Assembly (NCBI GenBank): GCA_027475525.1
Contig: JAMWFC010000046.1
Location: 620,001 to 684,000, forward strand
Reading direction: 5' to 3'
DNA: 64,000 nucleotides
DNA from: Macrolepiota albuminosa
Lineage: Eukaryota > Basidiomycota > Agaricomycetes > Agaricales > Agaricaceae
A model generated the notes under the pieces. That model was not told the origin of the DNA and searched no databases. It saw only the letters and a list, made by a program, of their open reading frames with translations. Positions 52,803 through 63,880 of this stretch are shown here, piece after piece. Made by a program: the position numbers and the translations under genes. The stretch's first letter is position 1. Each line of letters starts with the position of its first letter.

Positions 52803-54286
52803 ATGGCAAAAGGAGGGAGTCAAAAGTCGAATCGCAAGGCTAGGGCTCCGAATGAGGATGACACCGAACCTGGCAAAGATGCCAAAGTTCCAGCAGCCAA
52901 GCGTGATGACCCTATACTCTGGGAGAGAAACTCAGTATGGACATGGGCAGCAATCAACTTTCTTACCGAGAACCCAGCATTTCGAATAAAGCTCTTCAGT
53001 GATTCCACAGCCCAGGCAAAAGCAGAAGGACGGCGAAAGGTCAGCAATGGCACAGGAGCAGCTCAGCTATACCAGCAGATGGCAGAGGCAGTGTTTTCGG
53101 ACATACCTGAGATGAAAGCCAAGTATGAAGCCAATCCCACCAAGTATGGTAAATCTATGCAGCAGCATTTCTCAAGGTAAGTGTCTGGACAAGTGGCAGA
53201 ATAGTAGAGGCTTACCAGTGCCTTGATAAAGGCTGAAGGCAAAGTATGTTGGATATCGACGACAATTTATAACTCAAACTGGAGGAGGACTTCTCGAAGG
53301 CGAGGCTTATGATAATTTATTCCGTTAGTCTAACTGCGAAATATGTTGAACACACGCTCACGAGTACAACAGAGAAGATTTCTGCTGAGTGGGAGTTCTT
53401 CGAAGATCTTCACAAACTCTGGAGGGAGCTCCCGAACTACAATCCTGTTGGTGTTAGCAGCTCTGAACATGGCCAAGACCATGCAGCAACAGCAGCAGCT
53501 TTATTTCAACGACGTTCAAGTCCCACAAGAAATGACCACCAAACAACCTCTTCGACTTCGAGCCAATCTCCAGCCCCAGGAGAAGACGACGGTGATGCTG
53601 GGAGTGGGATTGAGGATGCAACTTTCAATAATCTTGTTGCAGATGTACTAGGTGAGAAGAGTGCCGTTACTAGTGCCAGCGGATCTGGTTGGGAAGGAGA
53701 TGATGATGTTGACAAAGATACGAGCATATTAGTATGTGGTCCTTCCTGAATTCAAGCAGAATTGACAAGTTAATGATGATATTAGATGAAAAAGACACCC
53801 ACACCTCGTAAACCACTCAAACCAGTTATCACCCCCACGTTATCGTCGTCAGCAAGATTAAAGAAGGCAGGCAAAGCCAAATTGTTAAAGGAAGGCCTAG
53901 ACACAAAGAAGCGCTCGGCACTAGAAGCATTCAACGATGCTCATGCTGAAGATGTGGCTGTGGCAGCTGCTCGTCGTGCAGCTCGAGATGAGTTACGACT
54001 TCGTCAGATTGCACTTGAAGAGAAAAAACATGAAGCAAAGGTGAGGAAAATGGAGCTGGATGCACAAAACCAGCAGCGCCAGTGGGAGATGATGAAGATG
54101 CTGCTGAGTAGCCGTGGCGATGTAGTGAATGCAGGTCTTGTGGGAGGCAGCGCATATCCTACTCCATCAATTCCAAACACTATGCCAATCATACCCTCAC
54201 TAACACCAAGTTCATCGTCAACAGGTGGCTCCTTGCTTGATGAGCTCAACATGCCAATGGATGAAGACTTCAATCATTCAATTTGA
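52803..54286 (+). CDS. Harbinger accessory protein (DNA-binding/nuclear factor type), 4 exons
   Basis: A 441-aa protein starting MAKGGSQKSNRKARAP at 52803. Exons: 52803-53176, 53232-53323, 53373-53731, 53786-54286 (1326 nt; introns 55, 49 and 54 nt). The N-terminus is basic. Residues about 40-140 contain WERNSVWTWAAINFLTENPA, then RLKAKYVGYRRQFITQTGG across the first junction, LLEGEAYDNLF and WEFFEDLHKLWRELP. This is the aromatic tri-helical pattern of Myb/trihelix-like proteins encoded by fungal Harbinger elements. A C-terminal coiled coil follows (ARDELRLRQIALEEKKHEAK). It probably recruits the transposase to the termini or the nucleus. It converges with the transposase gene 64 bp downstream. 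Confidence 0.82.
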
Positions 54287-54349
54287 CCATTTAAATTTCA
54301 ATTAAATGCAAACTTTGATTCAATAAACGTATTCTGTTTAGTTACAAAC

Positions 54350-55910
54350 TCAATTATCATTCAATCGTGGACGTTTATAATGAAATAGTGCCTCTTTAAC
54401 CTTCCTTCGCTTTCTCTGCCCGGCTGATTCTCTTCGTGCATCGTGCTCTGAAACTCTTCTGTTAGCAGCGATGTCTGAGTCACTGTTCGAGGCAGCTTCA
54501 GAATCTTGCCCATTTGCTATCAGCTCTTCCTCCCAATCCGATTCTTCAACTACACTCCCATGTTCAATCTCAAGAGTGAGGTTGTGGAGCACTATGCAAG
54601 TTCTAATCCATTCTAGAGCTCGGCAATGGTCCTGGTCATTCTTAATCTGCTGCCTGAGTCCTCGGAGCGATTGAAAACGGCCTTTAAACAGGCCAACAGC
54701 ATGCTCTGACCGAATGCGTACATGGGAAACCCAGAAGTTGAAATGCCGGTTTGCAGGAATGTTAGATGCTGGCTTTTTATAAGGTGTGACACACCAGGCT
54801 TCGACAGGATAGGCTGAGTCTGCCCAGATCCATTCATTTGGACCTATGAGGTGCTGATGGTCCCGAAAGGTGAGAGAAGCCATAAAAACTGTTGAATCAT
54901 GGGCGCTACCACAGTGACCAATCACGTAGTCAATAATGCGTAAGTTGGGCAGTGTAATGAGCTGGTAGTATATGTCTAATAAATTCAATGGAAAATAATA
55001 AAAAGCTCACCTGAACATTTAATGAATAATTCGATTTGCGGTCAAAGTAAGCCTCTCCATGGTGACCTGGCTTTTCTGCAAGTGGAACAAGTGTGCCGTC
55101 CACAAGTAGCCAGCCATTCCGCCAGGCTACACATGAAGCCGCCTCTATCCACTCCTTTGCAGCTTCTTTCTCTGCTGGAGAAGGCCAATGAACTGCTTTG
55201 TCATGGAGGGCAAGAATTGCCTGCATGATCCGCCGTGTGCATAAAACAACAGCACCAGCTGATATGCCAGCCCATTGTGCTATAGCTTCAACAGCAGCAG
55301 CATTACCAAAATGACCAAAGCGATATAAAGCAATAGCAAGCTGCTCTTCTACTGGAATTTGTGCATGTGACCCTGTGCTGATAAAAACAGGGTTATTCAT
55401 GATTTTCTGAACCAGCTGATCAAAGGTTTTGGGGGCAATTCGAAGGTTCTTTCGAAATCGTTTTGGATCATAAGTCTTGTATAGTACAAGCACAAGATAT
55501 AGCTGGGAGAGTTTATGGACATGATTGGGCTCTAGGACACGTGTCTCTGTAAGATACTTGATGTGAGATCTCACAGCTGCAAGGCGGCACAAATAGTTGC
55601 AATCTATTTCTTCATCTGAAGACAGTTTCCCATCAGTGTCATCAGCGGCAGAGGTTGGCATATGATCTTCATCAGCCTCTGAGTCCAGAGAAGAGAGAGA
55701 AGCTACTGAGAAAGACGGGGTTGAAGGTGAGGAGAGATCTGAATCTGAGTATAGATAACTATTGTCGGATTCATCACTAGATCCACCAGATAAGGTATGT
55801 CCTTCAGAGGTGTCGCTCTCCTGCTCTTCACGACGGAGGATTTGAAGCTTTTGAGCATACCTGAGAGCGCTGTTGAGGAGGCGTTGTCGTAGAGGGACGG
55901 TAGGCATCAT
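54350..55910 (-). CDS. Harbinger transposase (DDE), 2 exons
   Basis: About 502-503 aa that cut and join transposon ends. Exons on minus: 55910-55011 and 54961-54350; the intron of 49 nt joins SLNVQ to LITLPNLRI. The start is ATG at 55910 or 55907 (MMPTVPLRQR); an upstream in-frame ATG at 55937 is possible. The catalytic triad is readable as D in LLVDGTLVPL (near 55085), D in GSAHDSTVF (near 54893) and E in RIRSEHAVGLFKGRFQSLR (near 54700). An N-terminal acidic S/D-rich region precedes a helical domain with QLAIALYRFGHFGNAAAVEA, the helix-turn-helix part of this family. A basic C-terminus (GQRKRRKVKE) could be a nuclear signal. Confidence 0.9.
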
Positions 55911-56063
55911 GAGACACAGTACTATTAGATCATACATAATATATATATATATATGTATGTATAGAGTCTAATACTTGCCAGAAACTATATTGGGTGTACC
56001 CTCTGAAGGGGTTTCACGTAGATCCATTTTTCTAGAGTTTTTTTAGCATTTTTTGACTGTTTT

Positions 56064-56217
56064 TTGACTGAAAAACAAATGGAAAATCAGTCGAAAAATC
56101 CATCAAGAAACAATCAAAAATCGCAGCGTGAAACGCCCTATTGACTGAAAAACAAATGGAAAATCAGTCGAAAAATCCATCAAGAAACAATCAAAAATCG
56201 CAGCGTGAAACGCCCTA
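56064..56217 (+). repeat. Perfect 77-bp tandem duplication covering the right TIR
   Basis: 56064-56140 is repeated exactly at 56141-56217, so the right TIR is present twice. Offset equals that of six other duplications in unrelated sequence. Confidence 0.97.
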
Positions 56218-56219
56218 AT

Positions 56220-58180
56220 GGACAAGCTTGATAATGTGAATGAGGAAAGCCTGCATCCGACGATCAAATACGAAGAGTTACAAGTTGAAACAAATCTGGA
56301 ACGACTTGAACCTAGCGTACCTATATCCCATGAAAGCGTCAATTCCTCGTCCTCATCTTGTCAAAAGTAAAGCACCCAAGTGTTCACTTGACACTGTACA
56401 ACTCCACCCATTGACCTCCTTGCCCAGCACCATCTCTATGCACCGAATCATCCGCACCCCTATCCACTTCCCCTCCTCCTCGTCCCCTTTCAAGTATGGA
56501 TTCTTTGGAAGCTCGACTGCAAGCACGGTGATACCCAGCACATCGCTCTCATCGATGCGGTACTGTACGACCTTGCAAGAGGCACACCTGTTTTAGTGCA
56601 ACGTGAACACCTTCGTTTGATATACTACAAGAAAACAAAGCACGTTACTGGTGTACAGCAAGGGGAAGGAAAAACAACGAACCAAACCCCGGACTCCCAG
56701 ACGGAACCTTCCAGCCCTCTTCACAAACTGAGTCAACCATTCCAAAAACTCTCTCCGCTTGCTGTATCATCGTCGAAACTCAGCATGGCAACGCCCCATG
56801 AGCGCTTTCAGCCTTGGGGGCTTAAGAGCCGCTTGGAACTTCCTTCCCTCTTCCCATCATGCATTTCCTCGATCTAGCAGCATCTCTCCAGATACCCCCG
56901 TCCTCGGAAATACATACTGTTCATTCAGCAACCCGTCCACGATCTTGTGCATGGGAGGGGTTCAAGGTATGTCAGCGCGTGGTCTTGATCATTATCATGG
57001 GGTCCTCTTGCTGGAGAGTTTGTACTACGCCTGTAAGTCGGGGAGAGGGAAGAGGGATTGCAGCGTTGAGGCAATGTAGCAACTGTGAGGGCGAGTGCGT
57101 GTCAACGACTGTGAGGATAAAGAAAGACAAACATGTTACCGAGCTTGGTTAACACGGTGAGGCCAGGCCCAAGGAGTGGCTCGAGGGCACGATTGTCTTT
57201 GGTTGTCAGTGAACGATTGTCATGATTTGCAGTCAAGATAGCAAGTATGTAAGAGGCGGAGGACGAAAACGCACTAGTTCCATCATGATCTTTTAGCCTT
57301 TGAGGGTTTGAATGTTCATGCCGAACAAGGAAAGGTGTGCTGCGATCTCAGGATTAGATCAGCCTTGTTTCATGCATAACAATATACATCTTCTGGAGCA
57401 TCAGCCTTCCTTGAGTAACAATCAGCGAGTTGTACACGCCGACGGAGACGGTGATTGTCGAATCAGTCATGAATGGGGTAGGGTCTGGAACAGGTGATGG
57501 AGTGGTGCGTAGAAAACGACCGTTCGAAGCACAAGGAAGCAAGGCAGGAGTGTTCCTTGGGGAACTGCTCATGGCACTAATTGTCCGAAGTGGCGGTGTG
57601 ATTAGATTAGATGCAAACGCGCGATGTAAGGTCTAAGTCTAATCCGACGAATCTGCGAGTGCAGTGTGAGAGTGAGACGATGGGGAGTCGTAGCTGCGCT
57701 CGCGAGTTTGTAAGTAGTGAAACAATGGAGGTCAAAGCTGAGGAGATAAGGAAAGAGGACGAGATAATGATGAAAGAGATTAAGATTAGATTGTTGATCT
57801 AATGCCCAAATCAACCCCAACCCATCATCGCAATCATGTCCATATTGCAAACCTAAGAGTCAAAACACTTACGCGCATGATTGCTGCGAAATGAAAACAC
57901 GACTCATGGGTCTCGCGGACACGAAATGCTTGTGTTTTACATGATCGCTATATTTATTGTAATTACCCTGATCGCAATCCGTAATCATATCGGGACTGAT
58001 GTCTGAGTCGATGTCCCCTTGTGAATATGCGCACCTTGTCTTCGGTTTAGGTATTTCCAATTTAAATTGCAATGACAGCAGCCCCATATTTTTTTTTACA
58101 TGAGGAATCAACCTTCCCTGTCTGGAACCCAGATCAAAATGATAAATTATGATCATCAGCCATAGCCTTTGATGGTCGAG
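56220..58180. repeat. Module R2, right part
   Basis: Continues module R2 after the Harbinger element: GGACAAGCTTGATAATGTGA, CTTGTCAAAAGTAAAGCACCC, CCTCATCTTG and CAGCCATAGCCTTTGATGG correspond to R1 and R3. Minus-strand fragments (VLAVELPKN, GKWIGVRMIRC near 56400-56500; FMTDSTITVSVGVYNSLIV near 57430-57480) look coding but were not assembled into a gene. Confidence 0.6.
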
Positions 58181-58217
58181 TATAAATACTACTAGGTCAT
58201 GCACGTGCTACACTGGA

Positions 58218-58371
58218 ACGACCTTGGATATCAACCCTGAAATCGTTATAGCTTTTCTTATCGACAATGCATACAGCGGAAAGAGACCTATATCACGACC
58301 TTGGATATCAACCCTGAAATCGTTATAGCTTTTCTTATCGACAATGCATACAGCGGAAAGAGACCTATATC
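58218..58371 (+). repeat. Perfect 77-bp tandem duplication across the F2 start
   Basis: 58218-58294 is repeated exactly at 58295-58371. It duplicates the F2 start codon (ATG at 58267 and 58344). F1 and F3 have only one copy. Confidence 0.97.
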
Positions 58372-59671
58372 AGGATCTTGGCGAAACCTTGACAGGCACC
58401 ATAATCTGGGAAATGCCAATTGCCTTTATATGTGTAGGTGCGTTGCTGATTGCTTCCCAAATTGTGTCACTAGTGGGCTTTTCATCTTCTATTGCTAAAA
58501 CTTATTTTGCCTTGGTAGGCATATTCACTCCGCTGTATGCCATGGTGATCTCTACTCTAATCAAGTATGTGGCAGTGTCTATCGACAAGTACTCTGCGAC
58601 ATAATACACCAATCATTCTTCAGACGCCAAGAAAAACCTCTCCATTCCACAGCCACGTTGACAATTATCTCGTTGAGTCTTGTGGCAACACTTGGGTATC
58701 CCGCATTGCAATTGGTGGTCCTAACCTTGTATATCAAGTGCAATTTACACATGGGTTGTTCTTTAATATTTCCATTACAATATGTAATGACATCAATGAC
58801 TACATTACCAGTGCGTTGAAAAGTCCATTGGAAGGTCAGATCGTCCTGATAGAAAACCTCCCGCCCAATACAGCTTGTTTTCAATGACGCTGTAATCATA
58901 TGGCGTGCATGGTCTATTCTTGGTAAACAACGATGGGCATCTGTAATTTCAACTGGACTGTGCATCCTTTCCTTTCGTAAGTCACAAATCGTATATTTCA
59001 ATGTGCCATGTGGACCAATCCTATCTTTCGAAGTGGTCGGACTGGCATACCTGAGTACTTCTGCAGCCTCTGGAGCGGGTAACTGGAGTAGTAGTCCTCC
59101 ACCGGATTTCGCGCTATCGGTCCTAGTCTATGCATTTTTTGGGCTGTCCCTCCTTACCAATGCAGTTGCGACATCATTCATTGGGTGGACTTTATAGTGA
59201 GTATTTTGGTCATACACTTAAACGTATATTGAAGACAAAACCAGCAAACATCTGCAGTTTTTGCGAGACAATAAAATCCAGAAACAAAAGCTATTTGGGG
59301 CATGGCACATCTTAGTACTCCTCTTGGAATCTGGAGTCATATACTGCATTTTACAGGTATGGTGCATTTACAGTGGTATCTAATACTAAGCAGATGCCCC
59401 TTGTCAGACAGTGATGTTTGGGCTTCAGTTTAGTAAAATTTCGGCTGATAATTATGGTTATTCATTCTATGCAACTCTCTACCAGAATATTTCTGTGAGC
59501 AATTTAAACCCTGATAGATGTCTAAGACACTAAATTTGGCATATACAGTATGTTTACCCCTCATTGACACTATTCATTGTACATGAGGCTTCTTCTATTG
59601 AAAAATTCCACAATTCAGTAGTGGCATTACAAACCTCCCAGAACAATTCTGTCTTATACGCTCCATTGTAA
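58344..59671 (+). CDS. F2, multi-pass membrane protein, C-terminus cut by solo LTR
   Basis: Paralogue of F1 and F3 (MHTAERDLYQDLG start, conserved IIWEMPIAFICVGALLI). I use the second of two duplicated ATGs, since only this one leads into the full exon-1 frame. The exon-1 donor GTATGTGG lies near 58565 and the acceptor CTTCAG precedes CGCCAAGAA near 58625, as in F1. Middle exon borders are unresolved. The last exon reaches the sequence equivalent to YAPL in F1, but the solo LTR at 59667 supplies TAA at 59669-59671, so about six terminal residues are lost. Likely still functional if the tail is dispensable. Confidence 0.6.
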
Positions 59672-59917
59672 TCCGTACTGTGTCTGACCACGCACAACAG
59701 AACAGGACCACGTTCTATTTTCCGTAGCAATAAGTACTGTATCTAAGACAGTGAGACCAGAGAAAGCGAGAGACTGTAAGGAGCATAGTAAGAAGGAAAG
59801 AAAAGATGTATCAATATCCGGCTGTCTATGGTTTATATCCGCTCTCCACAAGGTCTGACATAGTCTATGACGTCATCACTATACTGGTCGTGGTAATCGT
59901 AAGTAGGTGGGATTACA
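59667..59917. repeat. Solo LTR (251 bp) with 5-bp target duplication
   Basis: Starts TGTAATCC and ends GGATTACA (8-bp terminal inverted repeats, TG...CA). TCCAT flanks both sides (59662-59666, 59918-59922). F1 and F3 have the uninterrupted GCTCCATTGTCTAAC. Five-base duplication and short size indicate an LTR retrotransposon, reduced by recombination; superfamily unknown. Confidence 0.9.
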
Positions 59918-60299
59918 TCCATTGTCTAACATAGGAGAGTTTTGATGATTTTCCTAGCCTAATACTCGAATCCATTCATTCAAAAGGTGTGTACTTGGAA
60001 GTGATGTGTAACATCTGTGACTGTGGATCAAAACCCTTTTTTATTCTCTCAAAGAGAATTTCCATAAATGTTGTAAAAGCCTATATGTCCTGGTTTTAAT
60101 GCCCATGTACTATACCAACCAGCTTTCCTAGTCACTGAAAGCTACCTAATATGATAACACTCCTCCAAAAAAAAGAAAAAAAAAGTGAGCTGTATACACT
60201 GCTAGTTCCAGAAGCTATTTTCACCTGGAAAATCCAATATGAAACATGTCATACCACTCCTTTGTCCACTTTTTACTTTGGAAAAAGGCGCTTTCCATC

Positions 60300-62230
60300 G
60301 TGTTACAACCTTCGCCTCAGCCACCTACAAATTCGATCCGTCCCTCCCCCACTCTCCCACTACCTCCTCAAGCCTTAGTACCTTCTGCTCTTCAACCAGT
60401 AAACCCAAATCTTCTAGACCCTCTCTTTGTCTGTTGGCTTCAGCTTCTCAGGTGTCACGTTAATATTGGGAATGACGGGAAGAGAACAATAACGCACCTA
60501 CGATCTTTGACAAATTATTATGGTTACCCTCAAAGTTTATCAAGACCGTCACCGCACACTAGGAAAAGCATAAGCATCGTTTCTCGGAGGCCCTGGAGAA
60601 GTGTTCAGTCAGAAATGGCTCGTAACCTATTAGATCTGACAGTATATCTTTATCACACGGGCATTTTAAATGTCAAAAGATACCTAAACATACATCTAGA
60701 AGGTATTCATACTTGTAAGAGCCGTAAAAGACAGATGTATTGTCGTTTGCATGGGACGACAGACACGCTTGAAAATGTGAATGAGGAAAGCCTGAATCCA
60801 ACGATCAAATATGAAGGGACCAGTTGCAAGTTGAAACAAATCTGGAACGACTTGAACCTAGCGTACCTATATCTCATTCAAGTGTCAATTCCTCGTCCTC
60901 ATCTTGTAAAAAGTAAAGCACCCAAGTGTTCACTTAACACTTTACAATTCCACCCATTAACCTCCTCCTTGCCCAGCACCATCTCTACGCACCGAATCAT
61001 CCGCATCTCTATCCACTTCCCCTCATCCTTGTCCCCTTTCAAGTATTGATTCTTTGGAAGCTCAACTGCAAGCACCGGGATACCCAGCACATCGTTCTCA
61101 TCGATGTGGTACTGTACGACCTTGCAAGAGGCGCACCTGTTTTAGTGCGTACGTGAACATTTTCATTCGATCTATTACAAGAAAACAAAGCACGTTACTG
61201 GTGGACAGCAAGAGGAAGAAAAAAGAACGAACCCAATTCCGGAATCCCAAGCAGAACCCTTCTTAAGAGCCGCTTGGAACTTCCTTCCCTCTCCCCATCA
61301 TGCTTTTCCTCGATCTCGCAGTATCTCTCCAGATACGTCGGTCCTCGGAAATACATACTGTCCATTCGGCAACCCGTCCACGATTGCGCATGGCGAGGGG
61401 TTCAAGGTACGTCAGCGCATGGTTGTGATCATGATCATGGGATCCTCTTGCTGGAGAGTTTGTACTACGCCTGGAAGTCAGGGAGAAGGAAGAGGGCTTG
61501 CAGCGTTGAGGCAATGTTGCAACTGTGAGGGCGGGTGCGTGTCAACGACTGTGTGAGGATGAAAAAAGACAAACATGTTACCAAGCTTGGCGAACCCGGT
61601 GAGGTCAGGCACAAAGAGCGGCTTGAGGGCATGACTGTCTTTGGCCGTGTTTGATTTGCTGTGATGACTCTAGGTATGTAAGAGGCAGGAGGATGAAAAC
61701 GCATGAGTTCTGTTATGTTTTTTTTCGGCCTTTGGGAACGTTTATGCTGAACGAGGCAAGGTGTGCTGAGATCTCAGGGATCAGATCTACCCTTGTTTCC
61801 ATGCGTAACAATATACATCTTCAGGAGCATCCAGCCTTGACCAACAATACAACGCAGATACAGATGCACCAGCACCACAATCAGATGCACATCGAGCAAT
61901 GCTAATGCCATGCCCGTTCCTGCTGGTCCCGTCAAATTACTGGCGCCACACCCAAGAGACCTACAAGTGAAACACTTCCGTTTTACACAGAAAATTATGG
62001 TTGTGTATCGTTGTATTTATTGTTACACTTGTAATTACATCATCGCAATCCGTGATCTTATCGGTACTGGTTTCTACGTCTTGGTTTAGGCATTTCCAAT
62101 CTAAATTTCCAGGTCAGATTTTTTTTTACTTCTTACTGATTACTGATGAATCAACTTCCCCCGTCTGGAACCCAGGACCAAAGATGAGAAATTATGATCA
62201 TCCATCCGCAGCCTGCATAGCCTTTGATGG
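60300..62230. repeat. Module R3 (most complete uninterrupted copy)
   Basis: Third copy of R, without a large insertion. It contains all blocks of R2 in order and ends at the F3 promoter (CCTTTGATGGTCGAGTATAAAT). Minus-strand coding-like pieces include VLAVELPKNQYLKGD (near 61080-61035) and, around 61500-61270, short open stretches. Stops between them suggest introns or decay. Confidence 0.6.
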
Positions 62231-62319
62231 TCGAGTATAAATACTAGCTTCTGCATGCACTACACTGGTACTACCTTCAATATCAACCCTGAAATCGTTC
62301 TAGCTGCTCCTGATCGACA

Positions 62320-63656
62320 ATGCATATACTGGAAAGAGGCGCATATCAGGATATTGGCGTATTCTTGACAGGCACCATAATCTGGGAAATGCCAATTGCC
62401 TTTATATGTGTAGGTGCGTTGCTGATTGCTTCCCAAATTGTGTCACTAGTGGGCTTTTCATCTTCCATTGCTGGGACTTATTTTGCCTTGGTAGGCATAT
62501 TCACTCCGCTGTATGCCATGGTGATCTCTACTCTAATCAAGTACGTGGCAGTGTCTATCTACAAGTACTCTGCGACATAATAAACCAATCATTCTTCAGA
62601 CGCCAAGAAAAACCTCTCCATTCCAAAGTAACATTGACAATTATCTCATTGAGTCTTGTGGCAACACTTGGGTATCCCGCATTGCAATTGGTGGTCCTAA
62701 CCTTGTATATCAAGTGCAGTTTACACATGGGTTGTTCTGTCTATGGCTCTTTAATATTGCCATCACAATATGTAATGACATCAATGACTACATTACCAGT
62801 GCGTTGAAAAGCCCATTGGAAGATCAGATCGTCCTGATAGAAAACCTCCCGCCCAATACAGCTTGTTTTCAATGACGCTGTAATCATATGGCGTGCATGG
62901 TCTATTCTTGGTAAACAACGATGGGCGTCTGTAATTTCAATGGGACTGTGTATTCTTTCCTTTCGTAAGTCACAAATCGCATATTTGAATGTGTCAATGC
63001 TATGTGACCAATCCTATCTTTTGAAGTGTTCGGATTGGTATACATATTTATTCTTGGACAGGATAGCTGGAGTGATAATGGTTTTCCGGCACCCGCTCTA
63101 TTGATGTTTGATTGTGCATTTTTTGGGCTGTCCCTCCTTACCAATGCCATTGCGACATCATTCATTGGGTGGACTTTATAGTGAGTATTTGGTCATATAC
63201 TTAAACTTATACTAACAACAAAAACAGCAAACATCTGCAGTTTTTGCGAGACAATAAAATCGAGAAAAGAAAACTGTTTGGAGCATGGCGCATCTTAGTA
63301 CTCCTCTTGGATTCTGGAGTCATATACTGCATCTTACAGGTATGGTGCATTCACAGTCGTCTCTAATACTAAGCAGATGCCCTTGTCAGACAGTGATGCT
63401 TGGACTTCAGTTTATTGGTCCTTCAGGAGATCATGAAAGTTATGGTTATTTATTCTTTGCAGGTCTATACAGGAATATTTCTGTGAGTGATTTAACACCT
63501 GATAGGTGTTTAAGATACTAAATTTGGCATATACAGTATGTTTACCCCTCATTGACACTATTCATTGTACATGAGGCTTCTTCTATTGAAAAATTCCACA
63601 ATTCAGTAGTGGCATTACAAACCTCCCAGAACCATTCTATACGCTCCATTGTCTAA
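62320..63656 (+). CDS. F3, multi-pass membrane protein, altered C-terminus
   Basis: Third paralogue, starting MHILERGAYQDIG. Exon 1 is 62320-62540 (donor GTACGT) and exon 2 starts at 62600. Hydrophobic segments match those of F1 and F2 (IAFICVGALLIASQIVSLV, FALVGIFTPLYAMVISTLI, VTLTIISLSLVATLGYPALQ). The mid-gene region (62700-63060) differs by several indels. In the last exon five bases (GTCTT in F1/F2) are absent, shifting the frame so that it ends at TAA 63654-63656 with different terminal residues. The promoter TATA (62236) is intact. Confidence 0.6.
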
Positions 63657-63880
63657 CATAGAAGAGTTTTGATGATTTCCCTAGCCTAATATTCGAATCC
63701 ATTCATTCATTACTTGGAAGTGATGTGTAAGATCTGTGACTGTGATCAAAACCCTATTTTATTCTCTCAAAGATAATTTCCATAAATCGACAGTGGATGT
63801 GATATGGTAAAATTGATGTGATATGACAAAGTTGACGGTGATGTCATACCGAACGCCAACAGAATATCTAGCTTGGCTCG
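63657..63880. other. Downstream of F3, no gene
   Basis: Continues the F flank seen after F2 (GTGATGTGTAA, TTATTCTCTCAAAGA). A short direct repeat of GATGTGATATG occurs near 63795-63825. Confidence 0.45.

Larger units (their letters stand above)
52521..56216. mobile_element. PIF/Harbinger DNA transposon with transposase and accessory gene
   Basis: Inverted termini begin AGGGCGTTTCACGCTGCG at 52521 and end with the complement at 56216; about 60 bp match with one difference. A 3-bp duplication AAT (52518-52520, 56217-56219) flanks it, and the homologous uninterrupted sites in R1 and R3 have the length expected for a 3-bp duplication. The element carries two convergent genes, a DDE transposase (minus) and a DNA-binding-type accessory protein (plus), as usual for Harbinger. 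Both are open, so the copy may be autonomous. The right end contains a 77-bp duplicate (56064-56217). Confidence 0.9.

Noticed and set aside
62406..62807. Single-exon 133-codon reading through F3
   Set aside because: It crosses the intron that is conserved in F1-F3 (GTACGT/GTATGT to CTTCAG) and begins in the wrong frame of exon 1; only its second half matches the true exon 2.
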